A DNA stretch of 64,000 nucleotides from Zobellia russellii (lineage in GTDB: Bacteria; Bacteroidota; Bacteroidia; Flavobacteriales; Flavobacteriaceae). The notes beneath the pieces are model-generated. The model did not search any database. It saw nothing but the letters and a program-made list of their open reading frames with translations, and was not told where the DNA came from. Shown one piece after another: positions 53,652 through 63,716 of the stretch (position 1 is its first letter; each line of letters begins with the position of its first letter). Made by a program: the position numbers and the translations under genes. The stretch spans positions 1 through 64,000 of the forward strand of contig NZ_JACSOI010000006.1 in assembly GCF_018728565.1 (NCBI RefSeq), in the 5' to 3' direction.

Positions 53652-55757
53652 TTAATCGGTTTCATATTTAATAAAGCGGTAACCTGCAGGTTCAGGAATG
53701 GTTAGGATAAGATTTCCGTTCTCGACCTTCATTTCGTCAGACGCACCGGCTTTGGGTTTTTCAAGATCGGTTAGGCTTACCTTTTTTCCTTTTAGGAATT
53801 TAAGGGCTATTTTTCCTTGGGGATCCTTGTTCCCGATTTCCCTGAATATCATTAGGTAACCCACTTTTTTTTCCGGATCGGCAATTTGAAAGCCTGTCCA
53901 CGAGGCATTGTTGGGTTCTTCCCCAATAGGAAATACATAGTTTTCCCAAATTCCCTTACGGTGTTCTTTATAAACCCCTATTACATCACGAAGTTCGTCG
54001 CGTTCTTCGGGCTTTAGCAGCTGTGTCAACATAAAACAGGAAGGCGCCGCCATGAATGCCGACATGGCCGCATAGGATTGGCTGTGCAAATGCGCATCGG
54101 AATACTTGGGATTGGTTCTCGAAGTGTTCTGCCAATGGGCCTGTAAGTCGTTCATGTTGTAATACTTTGCCATCATCCAATGATGTCTTAGCGTGATATA
54201 GGGCACATAGGCCAAATGTGAAGGTAAGTTGTTCTGTATGTTCTGAAAGTACATCGGGCCGACCTCACGTGCCGGACTGTACCAACCGTATCGCTGGTCA
54301 TCGTATTCGGGGCACCACGATGTTTGTGTGCTATAATCGGTTTTTTTGATGAATTCACGAATCCCCTTAATACGATCGGCAAAGGCATCGTGATCTTCGA
54401 GTTTATCGAAATCAAACTTCCACGTAGCCACATTCAGTTGTTCTTGGTTCTTTATCAACTCTTCTGGGGTGATATAGCGGATGGCCGCCCAGAGGCCGAT
54501 ACCCACATTGTATTTCTTCGACAGTTTTTTGGTTTTCTTCCAGTTGGCATCATAGCCCACGTTGGTATTGGGATGCCATGAATTTTTGCTCTTGGTGCCC
54601 CCTTCTTGCCAACCGTCATCGATACGAACGATATCTATACCCAGATCGGCGGCCGATTTTATTTCCTTTTCGATAACCGAAAACTCAGAATTCTCCCGAC
54701 CGTAGATTTTTTCGTACTCCCCATTTTGCCAATCACTGCCCCAGGTATCGATTAAAATATGCATATCTCGATCTAACCGTACAGGATAACGTATACGATC
54801 AAAACGCTTGAATGCCAATTCAGAGGCATCGCTGCCTCCCGAATACAAAATGCTCCATGTGGCCCAAGTACGTTTGAACTCCGATGTAATTTCCTTAGGC
54901 TTCAACCCCCATCCCGTTACTTCCACACCTGTGGGCGTACAATAAAAGCTGCCGGTCTGATGCCCGTATTTGTTTACCGTCTTATTCGATTCCTTGACCA
55001 AAATCAAGCCTTCATCTTCGGCCTGTACCACAAGACCGTTTGCCCAGGTATTCTGCTCATCCTGAAAAATCGGGTATCCCTTTACAATACGCTCCTTTAC
55101 CATGTCATCGGTATTCACGCGGTTTCCGGGATTGTTATAAATTCCCCAATACCGCCGTTGGTTGGGCTGTGCAAAATTGACCGGAATAAACTCGTTTCTC
55201 GCAATTTTTATGGGCTGGTTCGATCCATAGGATTTATACATGGCCAAATCTTCAGGAATGCCCTCTGGCGAAAACCCGTCAATGGCCCTGACCTCGAGGG
55301 CCGTCCATATTCCCGGGGCATTGGGATAAACCCGAACCAAATAGTTCAGTTCAATGCCGGAGTCGTATCTCACCAAGGCCGTTACCAAAATATGTTCGGT
55401 CGTGAACTTTTCATCATCGGTAGTTATGCCTTCCACAGCTATCAAACGGGCCGGGGAAGCATTTTCGATTTTGGTCGGCAAATTCCAATCGCTATCATAA
55501 GGCGATTTTTCCGCGCACCATTCCTTTCCCGAACGCGTATTTTTAAAACTAACCGTCTTAAAACCAGAACCGCTCCACTCCCAGGTACGCTCCACTTTTC
55601 CGGTTGTTACCCGTAATACCTTATTTTTAAAAGTAGCCTTGGCCCCGTGTAAGGTCACCGACAGCTCATTACCGTGTGCTTCACTTTGAGCACGGACTTG
55701 AAACGAAGCAAGAACTATACTCAAAAACGTCAATAGGGCAATACTTTGAATTTTCAT
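53652..55757 (-). CDS. GH36/clan-D-like alpha-galactosidase-type enzyme
   Basis: 701-residue secreted enzyme (signal ends near SFQVRAQ, residue 24). The beta-sandwich spans about 28-320. The barrel contains MHILIDTWGSDWQ, GIDIVRIDDGWQ (377-384), NVGIGLWAAIR and ATWKFDFDK with Asp449 in the K-x-D nucleophile pattern of GH27/GH36. PEYDDQRYGWYSP may carry the acid/base. A C-terminal beta domain ends with EPAGYRFIKYE. The architecture fits alpha-galactosidase-like enzymes, but similarity to characterised GH36 cannot be measured here. It precedes the unassigned glycosidase by 95 bases. Confidence 0.78.
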   Translation of the reverse strand: MKIQSIALLTFLSIVLASFQVRAQSEAHGNELSVTLHGAKATFKNKVLRVTTGKVERTWEWSGSGFKTVSFKNTRSGKEWCAEKSPYDSDWNLPTKIENASPARLIAVEGITTDDEKFTTEHILVTALVRYDSGIELNYLVRVYPNAPGIWTALEVRAIDGFSPEGIPEDLAMYKSYGSNQPIKIARNEFIPVNFAQPNQRRYWGIYNNPGNRVNTDDMVKERIVKGYPIFQDEQNTWANGLVVQAEDEGLILVKESNKTVNKYGHQTGSFYCTPTGVEVTGWGLKPKEITSEFKRTWATWSILYSGGSDASELAFKRFDRIRYPVRLDRDMHILIDTWGSDWQNGEYEKIYGRENSEFSVIEKEIKSAADLGIDIVRIDDGWQEGGTKSKNSWHPNTNVGYDANWKKTKKLSKKYNVGIGLWAAIRYITPEELIKNQEQLNVATWKFDFDKLEDHDAFADRIKGIREFIKKTDYSTQTSWCPEYDDQRYGWYSPAREVGPMYFQNIQNNLPSHLAYVPYITLRHHWMMAKYYNMNDLQAHWQNTSRTNPKYSDAHLHSQSYAAMSAFMAAPSCFMLTQLLKPEERDELRDVIGVYKEHRKGIWENYVFPIGEEPNNASWTGFQIADPEKKVGYLMIFREIGNKDPQGKIALKFLKGKKVSLTDLEKPKAGASDEMKVENGNLILTIPEPAGYRFIKYETD

Positions 55758-55937
55758 GATGTAAACCTTTTAATTTTAAGTAGTATCCTACTAAGGAGTC
55801 AACTCCCCTATTGAAACTTAAAATTTCAGATCAAGAAAACCATGGGGTATTCAAGCCCAGAAAAGACTCCTTGCCAAACACTGGCCTACCGATGATGCTG
55901 CCCTAAAAACAAGCTTACGGTATTTTCTATGCCGCCC

Positions 55938-58256
55938 TTATTTTTCCTCCCTTACCAATTTTGCCGTATCGATTCGAAGCAAGGTACCCGGATGACCGCT
56001 AACTATACCTTTAAAATGCTCCTTGACGGCCATTCTGTATTTAGTTTTGTCTGGGGTGTTTTTCCTGTAACTATCGACATACAATCCGATTTGTGCAAAA
56101 GGAATGGCCGCATGTTTTTTCTCATCTTTGAAGGCAAAATTCATTGCATCGTAATCGACAAAGTCATCGGGGGTCACTTCTTTGTTGTTTTTTACGCTAG
56201 ACTTGGCAAGAGCTTCTGGAGCAACGCGATAATCGATAATCTTATCGATGCCCCGCTTGTTCGCATAGTTGAAATTATCCTCTACCGTAATATGGATCGG
56301 CCATAAGCGGCCAAACTCCAAAGTATCGCTCAAAATGGTACGCATCAAGGGGTATTTATCCTTCCATGGCGATTTTGTCCATCCTCTTTTTCCCGTATAC
56401 AATTCTACGCGACCGATATAATCTTCCTTGGTTCCCTTACGATGATGATTGGGGTCTGCTGCAATTTCCTTTTGAATATCGAACATTTTATTTCCTAGGC
56501 TCTGTACGAAGTAGGCTCCCCTATCGCCTTCTAGAAATACGTTTTCCTTTACGGTATGACCGGCCCCTCCGAACATAAATGCGCCTTTGGATGCCGATTT
56601 ATAGAATACATTTCCGATTACGGTCGCCCCCGATTGTCCATCGTCTAAATGCAATCCGGCACGTTCTACCTTTCCGGGTACGTGCATCAAATGATGAAAG
56701 AAGTTGTAGCGGTACGTATTTCCGAAACCGCCCAAATCAGCTCCGGAGTAAATGGCCCCGCCATCGCCTTCCTCATAACCGATATTGAAGAGTTCGTTAT
56801 ACTCGACCAAATGGTCGTTCCCATTAACCACCATGGCTTGCCCCAAGGAATTATGAATCATATTATGACGAAATATGTTCCCTACCCCGTTCATAACAAT
56901 ATTGACCTTTTCATGTTTAAAACTATCTTGATAGATTTGGCAGTTTTCCACCAAGTTATTACCTGGAGTGATCTCGTCAGGGGAACGTAGCCCCCCGCTT
57001 AGCCGCACGTGCACATCTAAATCTACCAAATCGCAACTCTTAACGGCATTGTCGGCGCCTTGAATTTCAACTCCCGCCGCCGTAGAATTGGTAATCTGGG
57101 CACCGGCCACAAGGTTATGTTCACCTTTGATCGTATACACACTGCCGCTTCCTACATTTTTAACGGAAAGTCCGATTACCTTAACATGACGGGTACCATC
57201 TAGGGCCAAAAAACCATTCGCAACCGATAAGCCTATTTGGGTGTTTCCGTTTATGGAGGTTGGCGGATAAACGAACAAGCGGTTGGTCAATGGATCAAAA
57301 TGCCATTCACCGGGCCGGTCAAGTTCACATAGAAGTCCAAAAACACGAAAAGGTTTGTCGTTCTTTCTCCAAGCCCACCCATAGCCCAAGGCACGGGTCA
57401 GATGAATCGATTTCGTTGCGGCATCAGCGCCGTAAACGGGTTGGGAGCTTAACAGCCAACTGGCTTCAATAAAACCGGTTAGCTGGTTTCTGGTATTGTT
57501 TCTTTTAAGTTCGTTCTCCCATTGTTGCCAACTGCCGGCCATTTCGTCTGCCTTATCCCCTATTTGGGCCTGGGCTCCACGGGGGTCTTCCAGGGAACCT
57601 TTCCAGCCCCTGGGTTTATCTTTCGCCAAGTATGGCACATAGCCTGCACGAACCCCATAATCTTGTTTTCCTACGGGAATGGCCGGAGGTGACACCTCTG
57701 CCCGTACCGTCTCTTCCACAAAGCTCGCATAGCCCTCATTCGGAAAAACCGAAGGCAAAAACTCTACATCGTCATAACTTAGGCTAAGCATCAGGTCTTT
57801 GTTGAACCTGCCCAACATTGTAGTATCGGTAATGGTGGCCACCATAATCTTTTTCGACGCTCCGGCAGATAGCCTGGCCAGTTCATCGGGAGCTTTTACC
57901 GCACTGAATTTTTCGGGCGAAATGAGCATACTCCCATCGAACAACACACTTTCTCCCTCTGCCGCCCTTATGATTATCGGCCTATCTTCTGTCCCCTTAA
58001 ATTCAGGGCCTAGAACTATTTTTTTCTTAAATCGATAGACCCCTCCGCCAAGCGTAATGGTAAGTCCTTTTTTGGGTACTCCTTTCCTTTTCAAGATTCC
58101 CGAAGCCTTCTCGATAGCCCCTTCAAAGGAGGTAGGGTCCGATCGGGTCCCTTTGTTGCCATCTCCGCCTTCGGGAGAAACGAATAGTTGCGAATGCCCC
58201 ATAAAGGTGGCCAAAAACATGACTCCTATACAGATTACTATTGTTTTTTTATTCAT
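55938..58256 (-). CDS. Right-handed parallel beta-helix enzyme, secreted
   Basis: 772-residue protein with a signal peptide ending near MGHSQ (residue 22). The start LFVSPEGGDGNKGTRSDPTSFEGAI is the usual opening of secreted beta-helix carbohydrate-active proteins. Coils from about 340 to 620 carry repeating N/G-x-x-x-x-N-x-I/V units (HNLVAGAQITNSTAAGVEIQG, GNIFRHNMIHNSLGQAMVV). Candidate catalytic acids are in YEEGDGGAIYSGAD and GLHLDDGQSG. Similar folds occur in GH141 (fucosidase/xylanase), GH120 and polysaccharide lyases; which one cannot be decided. The 22-base gap to the sulfatase upstream suggests they work together. Confidence 0.83.
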   Translation of the reverse strand: MNKKTIVICIGVMFLATFMGHSQLFVSPEGGDGNKGTRSDPTSFEGAIEKASGILKRKGVPKKGLTITLGGGVYRFKKKIVLGPEFKGTEDRPIIIRAAEGESVLFDGSMLISPEKFSAVKAPDELARLSAGASKKIMVATITDTTMLGRFNKDLMLSLSYDDVEFLPSVFPNEGYASFVEETVRAEVSPPAIPVGKQDYGVRAGYVPYLAKDKPRGWKGSLEDPRGAQAQIGDKADEMAGSWQQWENELKRNNTRNQLTGFIEASWLLSSQPVYGADAATKSIHLTRALGYGWAWRKNDKPFRVFGLLCELDRPGEWHFDPLTNRLFVYPPTSINGNTQIGLSVANGFLALDGTRHVKVIGLSVKNVGSGSVYTIKGEHNLVAGAQITNSTAAGVEIQGADNAVKSCDLVDLDVHVRLSGGLRSPDEITPGNNLVENCQIYQDSFKHEKVNIVMNGVGNIFRHNMIHNSLGQAMVVNGNDHLVEYNELFNIGYEEGDGGAIYSGADLGGFGNTYRYNFFHHLMHVPGKVERAGLHLDDGQSGATVIGNVFYKSASKGAFMFGGAGHTVKENVFLEGDRGAYFVQSLGNKMFDIQKEIAADPNHHRKGTKEDYIGRVELYTGKRGWTKSPWKDKYPLMRTILSDTLEFGRLWPIHITVEDNFNYANKRGIDKIIDYRVAPEALAKSSVKNNKEVTPDDFVDYDAMNFAFKDEKKHAAIPFAQIGLYVDSYRKNTPDKTKYRMAVKEHFKGIVSGHPGTLLRIDTAKLVREEK

Positions 58257-58278
58257 GTCTTAGAGGGTTCTTTTTGGT

Positions 58279-59748
58279 TTATATTTTTATATGCCCATAA
58301 AATTTTTCCATATCGTAAACGGGAGCGCCAATATCTTTTTTCCAACTTTCCATTTTCAACTTCAACTCCTGTACTTTTTCAGGAAATTTATTAGCTAGGT
58401 TGTTTTTTTCCGAGGGGTCGTCCTTCAAATTGTACAACTCAAAGTGTTGCTTATACCCATCCGGCATTTGAAAATACTCGTGCAGCTTCCAATCGCCACT
58501 GACTATGGTCTCAAAACATCTCTTATTATCGGCTATAGGAATTCTATAATGGATCAACGAAAGGTATTTGAGCCAGTGAAGGTCCCTTTCCTCGAGTTTT
58601 TCCTTGGGATTTTTCAACAAGGGGCTAAAGTCCCTTCCATCTATATCATGTAAATCAATACTTGCCCCGGCCATAGAGAGAAAGGTAGGATAATAATCAA
58701 ACCCTATGATCCGTTCATGGTTTACCGTATTCGCCTGTGTAACGCCCGGCCATTTGACCAAAAGGGGCACTCGGGTACCTCCTTCGTAAGAAGAACCTTT
58801 GCCGTCCCGCAATGGAAAGTTATCGGTAATACCGTTTAATATTTCCCCTCCATTATCACTGGTAAATACGATAATGGTGTTATCGCTTATTCCTTTTTCT
58901 TCCAAGGCCTCAAGTATAGCACCTACGGCGTCATCTAAGTGTTCGACCAAGCCGGCATAGGTAGGGTTCTTCTGTCTGGCATCGGGACCGATCAACCTTT
59001 TATACTTTTCCACTTTTTCGGGTATGGCGGTTATGGGCGTATGAACGGCATAAAATGACATGTTCAGGAAGAAGGGTTTGTCATCTGTGGAATGAATAAA
59101 TTTCACGGCTTCTTCCGCAAGGGCATCGGTTAAAAAATCACCTGGTTTCCTATCTTCCAAATCCGGAATTTTTGAGGCCACCCTTTGCTTTTCATTGTTC
59201 GACTCAAAAGGATACATATAACTCCCCGGGCAACAAAACTCATTAGATGCAATATCCACATCGAATCCTCGCGTACCTGGATTATTTTCACCTTTGCCGA
59301 TATGCCATTTTCCGATATGTGCGGTAGTATACCCCTCTTTCTTCAAGGCCTCGCCAATGGTTGTTTCCGTCATGGGCAAACCATTATCATCGGGTCCCGG
59401 ATGGGCAACCCCACCAAGTTTGCCATGGCTTACGGCCCCCAGTCGTGCCGGGTACTTTCCCGTCATTATAGACATGCGGCTCGGCGCACAGGTCGGATGG
59501 GCGGCATAGGCACGGTCAAAATAAACGCTTTCCTTGGCCAACTTATCCAAATTGGGTGTCAAATGGGTATCGCTTCCGGTAAAACCTAGATCGGCAAAAC
59601 CTAAATCATCGGCAAAAATGAAAACGATGTTGGGCTGCCGAGGGCCGTGTTTTTCTTCCTGTAATACCGTTTCTTTTGAAACCGTATTTTTACATGAGCC
59701 GAAACAAACCGCAATTAGTAAAGTGAAGCAAAAAAATCTTCCATTCAT
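58279..59748 (-). CDS. Family S1 sulfatase lipoprotein
   Basis: 489-residue sulfatase, lipidated at Cys19 (CFGSC). NIVFIFADDLGFADLGFTGS (40-59) gives the metal ligands; CAPSR (87-91) is the formylglycine site; HIGKWHIGKGE and VFTSDNGGEILNG complete the active site. It is shorter than the other two and lacks a C-terminal extra domain. It lies between two beta-helix genes with gaps of 11 and 22 bases, so the three form one transcript. This links sulfate removal with the beta-helix enzymes. Confidence 0.95.
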   Translation of the reverse strand: MNGRFFCFTLLIAVCFGSCKNTVSKETVLQEEKHGPRQPNIVFIFADDLGFADLGFTGSDTHLTPNLDKLAKESVYFDRAYAAHPTCAPSRMSIMTGKYPARLGAVSHGKLGGVAHPGPDDNGLPMTETTIGEALKKEGYTTAHIGKWHIGKGENNPGTRGFDVDIASNEFCCPGSYMYPFESNNEKQRVASKIPDLEDRKPGDFLTDALAEEAVKFIHSTDDKPFFLNMSFYAVHTPITAIPEKVEKYKRLIGPDARQKNPTYAGLVEHLDDAVGAILEALEEKGISDNTIIVFTSDNGGEILNGITDNFPLRDGKGSSYEGGTRVPLLVKWPGVTQANTVNHERIIGFDYYPTFLSMAGASIDLHDIDGRDFSPLLKNPKEKLEERDLHWLKYLSLIHYRIPIADNKRCFETIVSGDWKLHEYFQMPDGYKQHFELYNLKDDPSEKNNLANKFPEKVQELKLKMESWKKDIGAPVYDMEKFYGHIKI

Positions 59749-59759
59749 GGTGTTGTATT

Positions 59760-62159
59760 TTAATTATTTAAGGTCTGTCCTATCTTTTTGACCAAGCCCA
59801 CATCATCAAAATAAACCGTGCCTTGAGAGCCTGTATTCAGCAATGAAACGGTAAGGGGTTTTGGTCTGTTATCGGTTTTAAATTCAATACTTAAAAATTC
59901 CCATTCGGAGGTAAGCGTAGTTTGACCTGACATTTCAGAATCCTTGCTTTCCATACGTAATTCACCTTTAGCACCAGAGCCGGAAGCCTTGACCCAGACC
60001 GACATGGTATAATTCGTATTGGGCTCAAGGTTTTCTATGGTTTGTTCAACGCCATTATTTCTTTTATGGATCGCAACAGAATGCGATTGCATTCTAGTTT
60101 TCGCCGTTTCAATTCCCCATGAATCCTCTTGAATGATTTGCACTCCCTCCCCTGTTTTATGCCAAGCGTTCAACCCTTGCTCAAAGGTGCCGTTGGCAAC
60201 CAAGTTCATAAAATCGGTCTTAAAGGCTTCGAATTCAGGTTTTGGCGGAGCATCAAAATTATGCCCTGCATGCCATGCTTCCTTACCATATTCGAATGCG
60301 CCAAAATCAGGAGCTTGCCCTTCAAAGCTATCTGTTATGGATTTCAATATTACCCCTTTATCAATAGCCGGGGATGTCGCGCTAAGCTCAAAATTTTGAG
60401 ATTGGGGATCCACTAATCGCGCTTCAATATCTTTGAAAAGATTATGGGCGGAAACTACATTTTCCGAGACATGGTATGAACCAGTGAAAATATTGTTGAT
60501 CACTACATCACCGTACATATCCTCTTTAAAGTTCCTTCCCCAATACCCTAGTCCGTATTTATTATAAAGCGTATTATTGAATATAAGGTTATAGTTTCCC
60601 GGAGTATTAAGGCGTATGCCATCATAGGCCCCAATACTCAAAAAGCCCGGTGGGGCTTCAGTAAGTATGTACTCCCAACCACAGTTCCACACCACGTTAT
60701 GATGAATGGTATAATTACTGGTACTATTGTCTAAATAAATACCAATACCATAGACGTTGTGCACTTTATTATGGTGAATGACCGTACCGGCCCCATCGTT
60801 GTTGGCTACATAAAAACCGCCGATATCATGGCGAATGAGGCCCGCATCACTAACACTGTTGTACTGAAAGCGCATATTTTTTCCTCCCGGCCCTATACAA
60901 CCTCCTCCTGCGCGGGCAACCGTACTGTGACTAATTAAATGGCCACTACCAGAGGTATTCAACAGTTGGTCCCATGTACCGGTGTAATTTCCATCGTGGA
61001 TATAGCTGTTCACGACCTTATTATTACTTCCCGTAATGTTAACCAAGGCCTTCGGGCTATATGCAAATTCACAACTGTTGATTTCGTTATGCTTACCCGA
61101 TAAATTGATGCCAGGTTCAACATAGAACCCTTTTACGTTTTCTATGAGGCAATGCTGCGTATAGGCATCAGAAGTAATTCCGGCACCAAAAATGCCAATG
61201 TTGGCGATTTCCACATAAGAGCTCCCCGACAAATCAATTGCGTTGTTTCTCGTCTTTATTTCGAGGCTTAATTCAGATGCGGCTTCATGGTCTTCTAAAT
61301 AAAAAAAGAGCTTTCCCTTTTGGGGGTCATAATACCATTCCCCATCGGTATCCAACAAATCGTAATGACCGGAAATGTAAAATCGATTCCCCTTTCTAGG
61401 CGCATAATTTTTGTCCCACCCAGATGTACCTCCGTAGTAGTTTTGCCTTCTTTTCGCCTCGGGAAAGGAGATCCTTTGTTCATTAGGCTTATACCCAGAA
61501 ACTATAAAGGTCTGTAATGCCCATTCCTTTCCAAAGAAACCATAGAGCGTCGCACCTTTTAAATCTATGTTCTTGGGTAAATCGGTATTTTGCAACGACA
61601 GGGCGGTACCACCGTCTACCTTGGCAAAATTTGGTTTAAGGAGGTCGCCCGAGTAATTGGGCCAACGCGCTTCGGGGGTCCAATTTTCATTATGGAACAC
61701 GATTAAATCTTCCGAAGTTTTTTCTAGGGGAACACTAAAAATATGCTCAGATATTTTGGTCCACCCCTTGTCCGTCACTGAACATCCGTTAATAACAACC
61801 TTTTCATTTTTATAACCGACGAGTCTCAATTTCCTTGACGGTTCACCTACAAAATTTGGAACTATGGTTTCACGGTACGTGCCTTCCCGAATATAACAGA
61901 TGCCACCATCCTTCATAGCCTCCAAGGCCCTTTTAATAGTTAAAAAAGGACCTTCCGAGCCGTTTGAATTCGGCTTAGGCCGTTTACCCGACCAGTTGTC
62001 ATTTCCTTTTTTACTCACATAGTATACCTTGTCGGGTCGTTTGTCTTCAAAGGCATAAACCGAATATTGCAAAGAAAATGTAAGCAGGAACAAGGCAATA
62101 ACAAGCAGTCGGCCGGTTGATTTTTCCGAACGAACAAGATGTACAGTTTGAACTCCCAT
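59760..62159 (-). CDS. Right-handed beta-helix protein with C-terminal carbohydrate-binding-like module
   Basis: 799-residue exported protein (hydrophobic LLVIALFLLTFSLQYSVYAF, cleavage near residue 36). KVYYVSKKGNDNWSG opens the beta-helix, whose coils carry HHN/NN repeats (AGTVIHHNKVHNVYGIGIYL, YTIHHNVVWNCGWEYI, YNLIFNNTLYNKYGLGYW). GLIRHDIGGFYVANNDG and YLDNSTS may hold the active site. The last 150 residues (LVANGTFEQGLNAWHKTG to the end) look like a CBM4/9-type jelly roll. Paralogous in layout to the protein at 55938. Likely a glycosidase or lyase on the same polymer. Confidence 0.82.
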   Translation of the reverse strand: MGVQTVHLVRSEKSTGRLLVIALFLLTFSLQYSVYAFEDKRPDKVYYVSKKGNDNWSGKRPKPNSNGSEGPFLTIKRALEAMKDGGICYIREGTYRETIVPNFVGEPSRKLRLVGYKNEKVVINGCSVTDKGWTKISEHIFSVPLEKTSEDLIVFHNENWTPEARWPNYSGDLLKPNFAKVDGGTALSLQNTDLPKNIDLKGATLYGFFGKEWALQTFIVSGYKPNEQRISFPEAKRRQNYYGGTSGWDKNYAPRKGNRFYISGHYDLLDTDGEWYYDPQKGKLFFYLEDHEAASELSLEIKTRNNAIDLSGSSYVEIANIGIFGAGITSDAYTQHCLIENVKGFYVEPGINLSGKHNEINSCEFAYSPKALVNITGSNNKVVNSYIHDGNYTGTWDQLLNTSGSGHLISHSTVARAGGGCIGPGGKNMRFQYNSVSDAGLIRHDIGGFYVANNDGAGTVIHHNKVHNVYGIGIYLDNSTSNYTIHHNVVWNCGWEYILTEAPPGFLSIGAYDGIRLNTPGNYNLIFNNTLYNKYGLGYWGRNFKEDMYGDVVINNIFTGSYHVSENVVSAHNLFKDIEARLVDPQSQNFELSATSPAIDKGVILKSITDSFEGQAPDFGAFEYGKEAWHAGHNFDAPPKPEFEAFKTDFMNLVANGTFEQGLNAWHKTGEGVQIIQEDSWGIETAKTRMQSHSVAIHKRNNGVEQTIENLEPNTNYTMSVWVKASGSGAKGELRMESKDSEMSGQTTLTSEWEFLSIEFKTDNRPKPLTVSLLNTGSQGTVYFDDVGLVKKIGQTLNN

Positions 62160-62271
62160 ATTTGAAAAGGCCGATTAGAGCTATTTTTTAATTTATATCT
62201 TGTTATGGACAGGAAACCCTATCCCTTTCTTTTAAACAAAAGGCACCTGGGCTTGTCGCCTGCCCTAAGGA

Positions 62272-63714
62272 TTATTTTACAATTACCTCGGCAATTCTAA
62301 GGCTACCTTCTTTTTGCATCCTTATCTTTACAAAGCGTCCAAACACGCCCTTGGTCTTTAGTGTTTTTGAAGGGTCGGGAAATTCTTTAAACCCTTTGGA
62401 CCAAACTACTTTTTCGTCCTTATCCAAAATAGAGACGACCACATCGGTCATTTCTGTTTTTTCCTGGCCGGTAGCATTGTATATGGTGATTTCATTGATT
62501 TTTTCCGTGTCTTGAAGATCTACCATCCACCACGGGTTCATTTGTTGTTTGGTGCCCGATGTCTGTTCCATTTCCCAGTTCCCCTCGGTTACGCCATCAA
62601 CGGCAATATCGGCTCTTGGATAGGCTCTTTTATCATTGATATAGGGATGGGTCGTAGATTGGGAGCAAGGTTTCAAAAAGGCCAGGTTTTCGGAAACCTC
62701 ATAAGAAAAACCCCAATCGGATCCTGGTTTTTCAAGCGGGGCCGGTTTCTGCCATACCGCCGCAGTTTCTTTTAACCGCGTTATTACGTCTTCATCGATC
62801 CGCCCTTCAGGGTTAGGCGAAATATTTAGAATATAGACCGAATTATGAGAGTTGTAACTATTCAGTTGTTTTAGCAGGTAGTCAACACTTTTAGATACGC
62901 CAAAGCCATTGTTGTTGTCCCACCACCAGCCTCGCTGAATAAAATCGGAGGCCGCAGTCGGTCTCATATAATCTTTATGGTACGGATAAGCCCTTCCCGC
63001 TGCATCGGCAAAGGGAACCTCGGCATGGGCCAGATTGGACTCATAAGTATGGTTTACGATAAGGCAATTGGGCTGCAAGGATTTGACCAAGGCATAAATT
63101 TCACCATAGGGCATATCGTCAAAATCAGGGTTGGTAGGCCATGAAGACCAGCCATCGAAATTGATATAATCTATTGGCCCATAATTGGTCAAAAGTTCCC
63201 TGATCTGATTTTTAGTGAATTCGATTTCCACCCGTGAAGTGCTACCATTTTCTACTTTATGATGATAGTCCAATATCGAATAATACAGTCCTACTTTCAG
63301 GCCCGCCTTGCGAAACGAATCGACAAAGGCTTTGACCACATCGGTCTTGACGCCCGAAGAAGCCACGTCATAATCGGTATAGGCACTATCCCATAGACAG
63401 AAGCCACCATGGTGTTTTGTAGTAAGCCAGCCTCCGGTCATTCTTGCTTCTTTTACCACCTGGGCCCACTGGTCCGTATCGAGTCCCGTAGGCGCCCAAG
63501 TTGTCGGGACGACCTTACCATAGGCCCGACCTTGTTTCTCTTCTGAATTGACATTGTTAAAAGTGGCCATATTATAATAAAAATAAGCCTGGTAACGGGT
63601 GTTCACAAAATCAAGCTGAAGCTCGGGCAGGGGTTTTGACTTCTTATCTATAGTTGTTTGCGCTTGGATATGCGTCGTAATTAAAAAAAGTGCTACTAGT
63701 TTTACTATTTTCAT
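62272..63714 (-). CDS. GH29 alpha-L-fucosidase with C-terminal discoidin-type domain
   Basis: 480-residue secreted enzyme (signal ends at THIQAQ, residue 19). The GH29 barrel is intact: Y-x-x-x-WAPTGLDTDQW, LTTKHHGGFCLWDS (98-110), VGLYYSILDYHH and the nucleophile Asp187 in INFDGW. PNCLIVNHTYE and VYILNISPNPEGRIDE follow. The acid/base is not certain; Glu232 lies in the right region. Residues about 345-480 are an F5/8 type C (discoidin) domain (WWMVDLQDTEKINEITIYN). It releases terminal alpha-L-fucose, with 1,3/1,4 or aryl preference undetermined. It starts 2 bases after the stop of the upstream discoidin gene. Confidence 0.95.
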   Translation of the reverse strand: MKIVKLVALFLITTHIQAQTTIDKKSKPLPELQLDFVNTRYQAYFYYNMATFNNVNSEEKQGRAYGKVVPTTWAPTGLDTDQWAQVVKEARMTGGWLTTKHHGGFCLWDSAYTDYDVASSGVKTDVVKAFVDSFRKAGLKVGLYYSILDYHHKVENGSTSRVEIEFTKNQIRELLTNYGPIDYINFDGWSSWPTNPDFDDMPYGEIYALVKSLQPNCLIVNHTYESNLAHAEVPFADAAGRAYPYHKDYMRPTAASDFIQRGWWWDNNNGFGVSKSVDYLLKQLNSYNSHNSVYILNISPNPEGRIDEDVITRLKETAAVWQKPAPLEKPGSDWGFSYEVSENLAFLKPCSQSTTHPYINDKRAYPRADIAVDGVTEGNWEMEQTSGTKQQMNPWWMVDLQDTEKINEITIYNATGQEKTEMTDVVVSILDKDEKVVWSKGFKEFPDPSKTLKTKGVFGRFVKIRMQKEGSLRIAEVIVK

Positions 63715-63716
63715 AA

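Noticed and set aside
54960-55616. 218-residue plus-strand frame opposite the GH36-like enzyme
   Set aside because: Shadow frame; composition rich in Arg, Ile and His without motifs, while the minus strand has signal peptide and barrel motifs.
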